Assembly (NCBI GenBank): GCA_004193595.1
Contig: RPGQ01000002.1
Coordinates: 243,752-307,751, forward strand
Reading direction: 5' to 3'
Origin: Desulfobacteraceae bacterium Eth-SRB2
Lineage (GTDB): Bacteria; Desulfobacterota; Desulfobacteria; Desulfobacterales; UBA11574
Length of the DNA: 64,000 nucleotides
The notes under the pieces were generated by a model. The model was not told the origin of the DNA. It saw nothing but the letters and a program-made list of their open reading frames with translations, and ran no database searches. Both the position numbers and the translations under genes were made by a program. This document shows, piece by piece, positions 39,695 to 47,044 of this stretch. Position 1 is the first letter of the stretch. Every line of letters starts with the position of its first letter.

Positions 39695-40495
39695 ATGAAT
39701 ACATTAGGCAACCCGTATAAAGAAATGGGGACCACGTGCACAACGAGGCCCATCGCAAAAAAAAAGGTGGTTTGGAAGCGGTTCGAATCGGAGCCCTTTG
39801 AAGAGGGAAGGTTCCAGGCCAAGGTTCTCTCCCGAAGGTTCATTAATTCTGCGGCCACGGTTTTCCGGAAGGCCTACCCGGAAGTTTACGGTTCCCCGCA
39901 CGAGTTCGTGCTCATGCCGGAAAAATACGAGGAGCTTATTGCTCTCGACGAAAGCTGGGAAGAAGATAGCCGGAGGAAGGTGTATTGCATGCCCGTGGTG
40001 GTAGAACTCGAAACCGACAAGGTGGTCTCGGCAACCATGCTCACAAAGGTCGAAAAGAACCTCCAGGTTGAGTTCACTTTTGCAGCCACCCTTCCCGATT
40101 ATCGACTTAAGAAAATCATGCAGAACTTGAGGGCGATCACCTGGAAGGTTGCCCTGTCCTCAGGGGCGGAATACTTCACCACCTTCCTGGAGACCTGGCA
40201 CGACATCTCCCAAAAGTGGTGCATTAAGGACGGCTGGCGGGTGGCAGGAATTTTCCCGGGAAACTTCGTTCGATGGAAAAAACCGGACCAGGAGTACCGG
40301 GGCTGCACCGTCCACTGCTACCGCTATGTCCGTAACGGTGAGGACTTCGCTACCATGCCCGAGGAATGGAGCATCGCCCCGGAGTTCAGTGAACTCTGGG
40401 AAGTACTGGAACGGATAAACAAGAAAATTGGCGGGAAAGGGGATGTTCCATCATGGCTGGAAGAGTATGATCCAGGGTTCCTGAAAGACTTCTAA
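39695..40495 (+). CDS. GNAT-like acetyltransferase (tentative)
   Basis: 266 aa from ATG 39695 (MNTLGNPYKEMG), which follows TTTTAAGGTG; Met 39659 is the alternative. VVVELETDKVVSATMLTKVEKNLQVEFTFAATLPDYRLKKIMQNLRAITWKVALSSGAEYFTTFLE has the strand-strand-R/LxxxxL helix-strand order of the GNAT acetyl-CoA fold. Family and substrate uncertain; a beta-lysine acetyltransferase-like protein is possible. GC is clearly higher than in the preceding AT-rich genes. Isolated gene. Confidence 0.55.
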   Translation: MNTLGNPYKEMGTTCTTRPIAKKKVVWKRFESEPFEEGRFQAKVLSRRFINSAATVFRKAYPEVYGSPHEFVLMPEKYEELIALDESWEEDSRRKVYCMPVVVELETDKVVSATMLTKVEKNLQVEFTFAATLPDYRLKKIMQNLRAITWKVALSSGAEYFTTFLETWHDISQKWCIKDGWRVAGIFPGNFVRWKKPDQEYRGCTVHCYRYVRNGEDFATMPEEWSIAPEFSELWEVLERINKKIGGKGDVPSWLEEYDPGFLKDF

Positions 40496-40564
40496 GCAAT
40501 AGGGAACAGTCGTGCAGATTAGGACCAATAACAGCGGATGAATTGTGTTTTCTTGATCATAGAA

Positions 40565-40802
40565 ATTAGGTAACCGTTCACAGGTTCAGGGTTCAACGTT
40601 CAGGGTTAAGGACAAAGAAGGCATTGAAGATCCGAAGGTCCTCGTTACAAACGTTCATTTTCCCAAGTAATTGCCAACTTGGCTTCAAATTTTGGATTAG
40701 GCCTGACGAAATTGACGTTTTTCTCGTAAATACGCATCCCAAATGCAGTCCGGGAACGAGAATGGAACCTTGAACCCCTGAACCTTTGAACCCGTGAACG
40801 CC
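40565..40802. repeat. Palindromic repeat with GGTTCAGGGTTC arms
   Basis: GTTCACAGGTTCAGGGTTCAACGTTCAGGG on the left and CTTGAACCCCTGAACCTTTGAACCCGTGAAC on the right, about 240 bp. The arms are built of repeated GTTCAGG/CCTGAAC units. Fills the gap between the GNAT-like and CMD genes. Confidence 0.75.
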
Positions 40803-40842
40803 TACGAAATTAGATATTAATATTAACTAAAGGAGGTTTCCC

Positions 40843-41175
40843 ATGTCAGAGCAAAAAATACCCAGTAAGCATTACCACAAACTATCCGAGCTTTTCCCCG
40901 AGGCTATTTCCGCTCTGGAGAATCTCGGTTCAACCATTCGACGTGTGGGTCCTATAGATGAGAAAACAATAAATCTAATTCAACTTGCAGCAGCTGCCGC
41001 AATCCAATCAGAAGGTTCGGTTCATTCTCATACTCGTAGAGCACTTCAAGCGGGGGTCACAAAAGAAGAAATCTATCATGCCCTCATACTCCTTGTTTCA
41101 ATCCTTGGATTTCCCAGGGTCTCAGCTGCAATCTCCTGGAGCCGGGATGTCATGGATAAAGAAGATAGGAAATAG
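40843..41175 (+). CDS. Carboxymuconolactone decarboxylase (CMD/AhpD-fold) family protein
   Basis: 110 aa, ribosome site AAAGGAGGTTTCCC. NLIQLAAAAAIQSEGSVHSHTRRALQAGVTKEEIYHALILLVSILGFPRVSAAI matches the CMD helix pair. The usual CxxC or ExxCxxC redox residues are absent (SVHSH instead), so an AhpD-type disulfide role is unlikely. Function unknown. Confidence 0.85.
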   Translation: MSEQKIPSKHYHKLSELFPEAISALENLGSTIRRVGPIDEKTINLIQLAAAAAIQSEGSVHSHTRRALQAGVTKEEIYHALILLVSILGFPRVSAAISWSRDVMDKEDRK

Positions 41176-41314
41176 AGCGGTTAACCAACCGGATGCAGAT
41201 TATGGGTAAAACTCGCGCCGAACAGGCTCGGTTGTGCAAACCAAAGCCTCAAGATTTGAAAACGGTTTATTCCTATTTAGTACCTGGATTTTGCGAAATT
41301 CAGGCAGTAAATTG

Positions 41315-41800
41315 TTAAACCGCAATCAATTGATCTATCTCTTTTCGTACTGCTGAATAATATGTTTTCCATAAAAGCATTTTAGGCGTACGAAATTCTT
41401 TAAAATCAGGGTTAAGGTAGTCCTCATCTTCGAGCGCCATTTCAGTACCCGTGTTGTCGTAAAACAAAATGCCCGGCGTCTTATCTAGACCAAAGTCAGA
41501 TGCCAGCTTTGTTGCTGTTGCTTTATCCGGTTTTCCGTTTTCAACAACTTTAACCCGGGTAAATGCAATATTGTTTGTATAATCAGATGAAATGTATTTA
41601 AATAATGTTGCCACGCGTTGTGAAGATTCATCATTGTTCGAGTAAAAAAATACAACCAGTGGCTTTTTTCGCCCGCGAACGATACTCCAATAGTTTTCAA
41701 GGTTGATATCTACAACCGACGAGTTTTCCAGGATTTTTTCTACGCTTAACTTGGATAGGCGTCGGATTTCCGCCATATCGATCTTTGGATTAGTCTTCAC
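41315..41800 (-). CDS. Thioredoxin-fold protein without CXXC
   Basis: 161 aa. KPLVVFFYSNNDESSQRVATLFKYIS (about 46-71) is the first strand-helix of a thioredoxin fold, with SNNDESS where CXXC would be. FGLDKTPGILFYDNTG contains the cis-Pro segment. It is therefore probably not an oxidoreductase. Start MKTNPKIDMAEIRRLS. No neighbour on the same strand close enough to define an operon. Confidence 0.65.
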   Translation of the reverse strand: MKTNPKIDMAEIRRLSKLSVEKILENSSVVDINLENYWSIVRGRKKPLVVFFYSNNDESSQRVATLFKYISSDYTNNIAFTRVKVVENGKPDKATATKLASDFGLDKTPGILFYDNTGTEMALEDEDYLNPDFKEFRTPKMLLWKTYYSAVRKEIDQLIAV

Positions 41801-42037
41801 AGAAAAGCTCCGAATTGCGCGGAAAACAAAAGCTGAAAAAATAAATTTCTTTAATCATCTTTGATCCTTTCAATAATGAGCATAAAATAGAGTGGTCGGG
41901 CTAATCGCCGTAGTGAATTACAACTCATTGCCGTCACAAAATCAAGTTTTTTTGTTTTCACTGCATTTGCTGTCAATCTAAATTTGAATGAATCAAATAT
42001 TTTTCCCATTTTGTTTACGATTATTTAGGGTTAAGCC

Positions 42038-42655
42038 TTATATGAATCCTAACAACCTAAAACCGTCACAAAAAAGAATAACTGCCAACGCACATAAGGC
42101 CATGCCAAGAAAACGCATGGTATAAATGTAGACATTGCCGGTTAAAAACGATCGGGACTTGCCGACGACTAAAGCGATCACGATTTTTGATCCAACAAGC
42201 AAGGCATAAAAACTGCCGATGAACGCAAGAGGGGCAAAAATGCCTTGGTTCATTGCTTTGGTTACTGTGGGCGCCCCAACACTAAACCAAAACAGATAAG
42301 GATGAGGGTTTAGGGCATTTACTATTATTCCTTTTGTCAAGGAGTTGGGTCTCATCCCTTGCAAGTTCAGTTCAACTCCTTTCGTACGTATACTTTGGAA
42401 ACCCAAATATAGGACAAAAAATCCACCCGCACATGAAATAACGCCTAATACCTTATGGAAACCGGATAACTTTACCAATATGAACAAAGTAAAAATGATA
42501 ATTGGCAAGTCGGTAATAATTGGAGCAAGCGCGACTTTAACCCCCGCTTTTATATCGTGTTGAAGCGTTTCAGAAATTACAAGCGTAAGAAGTGGTCCCG
42601 GGGCAAAACCTGCGGACAGGCCTAATATAAATCCTATACCTAAGAAATTTAACAT
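42038..42655 (-). CDS. LysE/RhtB-family exporter
   Basis: 205 aa, about six hydrophobic segments. GFILGLSAGFAPGPLLTLVISETLQHDIKAGV is the family N-terminal signature, and VNALNPHPYLFWFSVG corresponds to the NPK/NPxxxxF loop. Inner-membrane export of amino acids or similar metabolites; substrate unknown. Start MLNFLGIGF at 42655. Confidence 0.88.
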   Translation of the reverse strand: MLNFLGIGFILGLSAGFAPGPLLTLVISETLQHDIKAGVKVALAPIITDLPIIIFTLFILVKLSGFHKVLGVISCAGGFFVLYLGFQSIRTKGVELNLQGMRPNSLTKGIIVNALNPHPYLFWFSVGAPTVTKAMNQGIFAPLAFIGSFYALLVGSKIVIALVVGKSRSFLTGNVYIYTMRFLGMALCALAVILFCDGFRLLGFI

Positions 42656-43240
42656 TATTGATTATCTTCCTCTAACATAATCGTTTTTATTCATCGGGTA
42701 TGCCTTCGGTTTTCGCGAATCCTTATGCATCAAGATCTCAGCACATCTCTTCGCAAAAAATCGCTCAACTTAGGTTGCACCAAGGTTCGCCTCTCAGCAG
42801 CAGATTTTGGATGATCTTCGCCTTTGACAATATATCATTAAAATATTATGGATGTTAACCTTTATCATAGCCAAAGGATGAATTAAATCTCTAATTACAG
42901 CCCCTGAGCCCTCCGAAAAAACCACCGAATTCATAACAGTTGACCCTGCTGATGACCCTTGCAAGAAAAACTGTTCCTCTTATGTCTTTTCCCTATGTCG
43001 TTACCTACCCTATTCTTTCCTGAGATTCTTTCCTGAGATAAATATTTCATTTAACACTCTCCAAGTGCATTGATCGATATCAAGACAGGGAAAAGGTGCG
43101 GTGCGGTCTTTTCCAGAAAGTGAAACGTCAGCAATATATTTGTAATACCTAATATAAATAAAATAACTATATATTTATTTAGATTTTTATCCCTTTATGG
43201 TATAGATATTTTAATTATTTTAGTTTTTATAATTTTTATC
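42656..43240. other. Intergenic with a repeated promoter-like block
   Basis: 42825-42905 (GCCTTTGACAATATATCATTAAAATATTATGG to GATGAATTAAATCTCTAATTAC) resembles the promoter region of the B12-binding gene at 57325-57420, but no related gene follows. AT-rich sequence continues to the promoter at 43241. Confidence 0.5.
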
Positions 43241-43268
43241 TTGACATTCTTTTTTTAGCAGGTATACT
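43241..43268 (+). promoter_or_regulatory. Sigma-70-type promoter
   Basis: TTGACA (43241-43246), 16-bp spacer, TATACT (43263-43268). Perfect -35 and a five-of-six -10. Reads toward the leader hairpins and the HTH-REC gene. Confidence 0.75.
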
Positions 43269-43274
43269 GATTGT

Positions 43275-43455
43275 AACAATTTATAAAAAGCGGGCTTTTT
43301 TTCGGCCGTCGCGATTTTCTCTCTGAAGTTTTGGGAAATATGTTGAATGGGATATTTTTTCCTCTCACACGCTGAACATCAGAGCCGAAACATCACTTGC
43401 CTGATGTAGGCTTAATCCTGAAAAACCCCGTTTCCTTTTCCGGGGCCTTTCACTT
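43275..43455 (+). ncRNA. Candidate leader / small RNA ending in a terminator
   Basis: Downstream of the promoter, AGCC-GAAA-CATCA-CTTGCC-TGATG-TA-GGCT (43383-43412) forms a two-part hairpin. CCCCG-TTTCCTTTTC-CGGGG-CCTTTCACTTTT (43426-43455) looks like a weak terminator, 58 bp before the next gene. It could be an attenuator for that gene or an independent small RNA; class not recognised. Confidence 0.45.
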
Positions 43456-43512
43456 TTAACAGAACCAGACCGTCGTTTATGAAGTTATTTAAAGGTTCAA
43501 GGAGGATAGGAT

Positions 43513-44085
43513 ATGGATGATACATTTACCGTTTTCAAAGCGAGCAAGCATTGTAAAGTTTCTTCAAGAACTATCATCAACTGGATAGAAGCCGGCCATA
43601 TAAATGCATACAAGACGGTTGGCGGGCATCGGCGAATAAAAAGGACGGATCTGGAGGAATTCATGAAAAAGCAGGGAATCCCAATTCCGATCGAAGAGAT
43701 GAAAGATGAAAGAAAAAGGATCCTTGTCGTGGATGACGATCCTATTATTGTGGAAACAATTGTTCAGGCCCTTGAAGAGGATGAATACGATTACGATGTG
43801 ATTTCCGCTTCCGACGGGTTTGAGGCAGGACTCCAGGTCAATCACTTTCACCCCCATCTGATGATTCTGGATATAATGATGCCCGATATCAAAGGAAACG
43901 AAGTTTGCCGGAAAGTCAAGTCAAATGAGCTCACCCGGGATACAAAAATTGTAGTTTTGTCCGCTTATCTGGACGAGGAAAAATTTAAGGAAATGAAGGC
44001 CCATGGCGCCGATGTCTGCTTTTCCAAACCTTTGCCGCTCCCTCAACTGAAGGAGGAAGTTGCCCGGTTACTGGAGCTCAAATAG
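43513..44085 (+). CDS. Response regulator with N-terminal excisionase/MerR-type HTH
   Basis: 190 aa, ribosome site CAAGGAGGATAGGAT. Residues about 5-55 (VSSRTIINWIEAGHINAYKTVGGHRRIKRTDLEEFM) form a SinR/BldC-MerR-like winged helix. Residues about 70-188 form a REC domain: ILVVDDDPIIVE, HLMILDIMMPD (phospho-acceptor Asp), VLSAY and CFSKPLPL with the conserved Lys. A cytosolic phosphorylation-controlled DNA-binding protein. It opens the run of genes leading to the Hdr/Met cluster, so it may regulate it (inference from position). Confidence 0.9.
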   Translation: MDDTFTVFKASKHCKVSSRTIINWIEAGHINAYKTVGGHRRIKRTDLEEFMKKQGIPIPIEEMKDERKRILVVDDDPIIVETIVQALEEDEYDYDVISASDGFEAGLQVNHFHPHLMILDIMMPDIKGNEVCRKVKSNELTRDTKIVVLSAYLDEEKFKEMKAHGADVCFSKPLPLPQLKEEVARLLELK

Positions 44086-44124
44086 TGGCCCGAGTTCTCG
44101 GACCGCCATGAAAGGAGGCAAACT

Positions 44125-45003
44125 GTGAAACTTAAAGACGCACTGACAAGAAAGAAATTTGTTATTACTTCCGAAATCCAGGCACCCATGAAGGATGATA
44201 ATCCTGAAAACCTGGTTGAGGATCTGAAACGAATAAAAGGGCGCGTGGACGGTGTATCTGTAATGGAAGTGGAGCTTGAAGGGATTGTGGGAGACAGCAT
44301 TAAAACATGTGAAATCCTTCAGAATAACAGGTTTAACGCCATTTACCAGACCACAACCCGCGATAAAAATCGCATTCAGCTTCAAAAGGACCTTACAAAT
44401 GCCCATGAGACCGGCGTTGAAAATCTCCTTGTCTTTACAGAAGATTATCGAATCACCGGTGACAGCCTTCAAGAGACCATGTTCTTTCATGTGGATTCAG
44501 GTAAGCTGGCATCGGTACTCGATCATATAAAGGGAGGTCATTCCATTGATGGTAATACATTGGCTTCAAACATCGAATTTGTCCTCGGATCGGGCGTGGA
44601 GACCCCCTGGGGTAAAAATGTTCCGAAAAAGGGCATGCAGGAGATGGAAACCATGGGAAATATGGGGACCCAATATTTTCTCACGACTCCCATTTTCGAC
44701 CTCGATCAGTTTGAAAGGTTTATCAAGCAGGTGAAACCCTTTCAGATACCCGTAATCGCAGAAGTGATGATCTTAAGAACCGCCGGAATGGCCAGGTTCA
44801 TCAACCGTCACTTCAAATCAGGGCTGGTACCTGACGGGGTCATTAAGAAACTGTCGGGGTCTTGGGACTTGGAAAGGGCAAGCATTGATCTTTTTGCCGA
44901 TACGGTAAAGGGCCTGAAGGATCTTTGCCAGGGGGTTCACATCATTACATTCGGAGGAGTGGACAAACTGAAACTGTACATGGATGCAGCCAAGCTTAAA
45001 TAG
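44125..45003 (+). CDS. Methylenetetrahydrofolate reductase-like protein (MetF paralogue)
   Basis: 292 aa starting at GTG 44125 after AAAGGAGGCAAACT. Same TIM-barrel family as the MetF at 51215: FVITSEIQAPMKDDN at strand 1, TTTRDKNRIQLQKDL in place of CRDRNRLAI, VENLLVFTEDY in place of IRNMLCLSGDH, and a C-terminal IPVIAEVMILRTAGMARFI in place of ILAGVTPMKSTRMAQYM. GD at the flavin/folate loop is replaced by TED, so activity may differ. It follows the HTH-REC gene by 39 bp. Confidence 0.8.
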   Translation: MKLKDALTRKKFVITSEIQAPMKDDNPENLVEDLKRIKGRVDGVSVMEVELEGIVGDSIKTCEILQNNRFNAIYQTTTRDKNRIQLQKDLTNAHETGVENLLVFTEDYRITGDSLQETMFFHVDSGKLASVLDHIKGGHSIDGNTLASNIEFVLGSGVETPWGKNVPKKGMQEMETMGNMGTQYFLTTPIFDLDQFERFIKQVKPFQIPVIAEVMILRTAGMARFINRHFKSGLVPDGVIKKLSGSWDLERASIDLFADTVKGLKDLCQGVHIITFGGVDKLKLYMDAAKLK

Positions 45004-45034
45004 TTTCGATCGAGAAATCCGCTTGCTAAAATAG

Positions 45035-45063
45035 TTGACAGTACCACATTGTGGTGATAAGAT
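45035..45063 (+). promoter_or_regulatory. Possible promoter with palindromic spacer
   Basis: TTGACA (45035-45040), 17 bp, TAAGAT (45058-45063). The spacer carries ACCACATTGTGGT, a near-palindrome in operator position. It lies 460 bp upstream of hdrCB, with a repeat in between. Confidence 0.4.
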
Positions 45064-45247
45064 TGTGTATGCCACCAGACAAAAAATGTATGCCGATTAA
45101 TAGTTGAATTTTCCGTTCCGATATTGAAACTCCTCCTGCAACTTCAGGCATAATTTCTTTGTACGGCTGACACCAGACCGCTATACATTTCGGTCGCAGT
45201 TTTTGTAGTGCATCAAAGCTCGGTAATTGTAAACCGTATCATTAAAC

Positions 45248-45460
45248 GTCTCGGAAATTCTACAATTTATTGAAAATAAAGCTCTTTTTTAGAATTATAT
45301 TTTTAACTCGGTCATGGAATAATGGAATATTGGAATGCCGGAATATTGGGGATAAAAGCGGAAATAAACCATTTTAATTGTAAAAAACTCCTTCAAACCC
45401 ATCATTCCATTACTCCATCATTCCATTATTCCAATTGGGGCAAAGCCCCTAAATTTTCCT
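45248..45460. repeat. Dispersed repeat, type F
   Basis: GGAAATTCTACAATTTATTG, GGAATAATGGAATATTGGAATG and CATTCCATTATTCCAATTGGGGCAAAGCCCC, with the same order as 10285-10510. Sits in the long leader between the MetF paralogue and hdrCB. Confidence 0.8.
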
Positions 45461-45524
45461 TCAAACAGTACATTAAAGTTCCGAAGTGCAGTTATCAGCG
45501 TCAGCAATAAAGGAGGTCAATGAG

Positions 45525-46811
45525 ATGACATCACCGATCGAATTGGATGAACTATATTGTGATTTTAAGGAGAGTGTTCAGGCAAGTATTCCCGAGGCCA
45601 ATCTGGATTTGTGCCTGACCTGCGGGGCTTGCACGGGAGGATGCCCCGCATCGGAGCTATTGGACATGGATCCGAGGAAGCTTGTGAGAATGGTGTTGCT
45701 GGGGATGGATGATGAAGTCAGGAAAACACCATGGGCATGGGTATGTACCATGTGTGCCAGGTGTTTCAAAGCATGCCCGATGAAAATCAATATTCCAAAA
45801 CTTGTCTATAGTGTGAGAAGATCATGGCCCAGGGACAAAGCTCCCAAAGGTATCAGAGGGTCCTGCGATCAGCATATCCGGGCGGGAAATGCCATGGGGG
45901 TTCCTTCCAAGGACTTTATATGGGTCGTGGAGGATGTTGCCGAAGAGATACAGGAAAACGATCCCAAGTTCAAGGATCTTAAGGTCACTGTAGACCGGAA
46001 GGGAGCCCACCTCGTCATTAATCAGAATTCGCGCGAACCGGTGACGGAGCCGGACGAGTTGGGACCGTTATGGAAGATACTTCACATGGTTGAAGCCGAT
46101 TGGACCTACCCGTCGGTCATGTGGGCAGGGGAAAATTACTGCCTGTTTCTTGCCGATGAGGAGGGATGGAAGTATATTCTTGAAGAGTTCGTCTACCATA
46201 TCGACAACAACCTTGGTGCAAAGGTTGTTGTCAATACCGAATGAGGGCATTCATTCTTTGCAATCCTGGAAGGATTGAAAAAATTCAATATACCTCACAA
46301 CTTCGAATTTACAAGTATCATCACCCTGTATGCACAGTGGATAAGAGAAGGAAAACTGAAGGTAAATTCCGACTGGAACAGGGACCTTAAAATTAAATTC
46401 ACCCTACAGGACCCCTGTAACATCGTCAGAAAAACCTGGGGAGAACTGATGGCCGACGATCTGCGGTTTGTGATTAAAACAATTGTCGGAGAGGAAAATT
46501 TTGTGGACATGATCCCCTGCGGAACGAACAATTTCTGCTGCGGCGGCGGCGGCGGTGCATTGCAGGCGGGACTGCCCGAACAGCGGCGGGCATACGGCAA
46601 GGTTAAATTTGACCAGATCATAAAAACAGGGGCAAATTATGTGTTCGCGCCATGCCACAACTGCCATGGTCAGATGGAAGATATCGGTGAATTTTACGGC
46701 GGCAATTACCATGTCGTACATATTTGGACCATAATGTGCCTGGCCATGGGGGTGTTGGGGGAAAACGAAAGGGCTTACCTCGGGCCGGACCTTGCAAAGG
46801 TCGGGCTTTAG
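45525..46811 (+). CDS. hdrCB: HdrC-HdrB fusion, selenocysteine-containing (UGA at 46242)
   Basis: 428 aa when UGA 46242-46244 is read as Sec (residue 240); the ORF track splits it at that codon. ATG 45525 follows AAAGGAGGTCAATGAG. HdrC part: two 4Fe-4S motifs, CLTCGACTGGCPAS (30-43) and CTMCARCFKACPM (74-86). HdrB part: one CCG domain with NTE-U-GHSFFAILEG (Sec in the first Cys place), DPCN (298), CGTNNFCCGGGGG (332-343) and CHNC (377-380), which bind the non-cubane cluster. Reduces a disulfide or passes electrons within the Hdr complex. Followed by hdrA; a palindromic repeat supplies its stop codon. Confidence 0.88.
46242..46284 (+). promoter_or_regulatory. Bacterial SECIS-like hairpin after the hdrCB UGA
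   Basis: UGA, then TTTG-CAATCC-TGGAA-GGATTG-AAAA with the loop beginning 22 nt after the UGA. Outer TTT/AAA bases extend the stem past a G-A mismatch. Loop GG bases and distance agree with the usual bacterial SECIS arrangement read by SelB. Confidence 0.7.
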
Positions 46812-46970
46812 GGTTCACGAAGAAATAAGTTCGCAATCTTTAGGCGTTGAAGCGCCCGGCCGGCAAGGCGCGAAAGCGCAGGAATATCTGGATATTCCGA
46901 GTTTTCGCAACGCAGCCAGGCGGGATGCATCGGCGCATAAAATGTGAAGTTATTTCTGAGTGAGCCCTTA
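46807..46970. repeat. MITE-like palindromic repeat, type D, inside the hdr cluster
   Basis: TTTAGGGTTCACGAAGAAATAAGTTCGCA on the left and inverted TGTGAAGTTATTTCTGAGTGAGCCCTTA on the right. The hdrCB TAG stop (46809-46811) lies in the left end. A sister copy is at 55991-56191. Confidence 0.8.
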
Positions 46971-47044
46971 GCCGGCTGTTTGCCGATGAATATCCCATAC
47001 CGGAGAATATAGCAGAGAGCTTCCGGGCAAAGGAGGACGTAATA

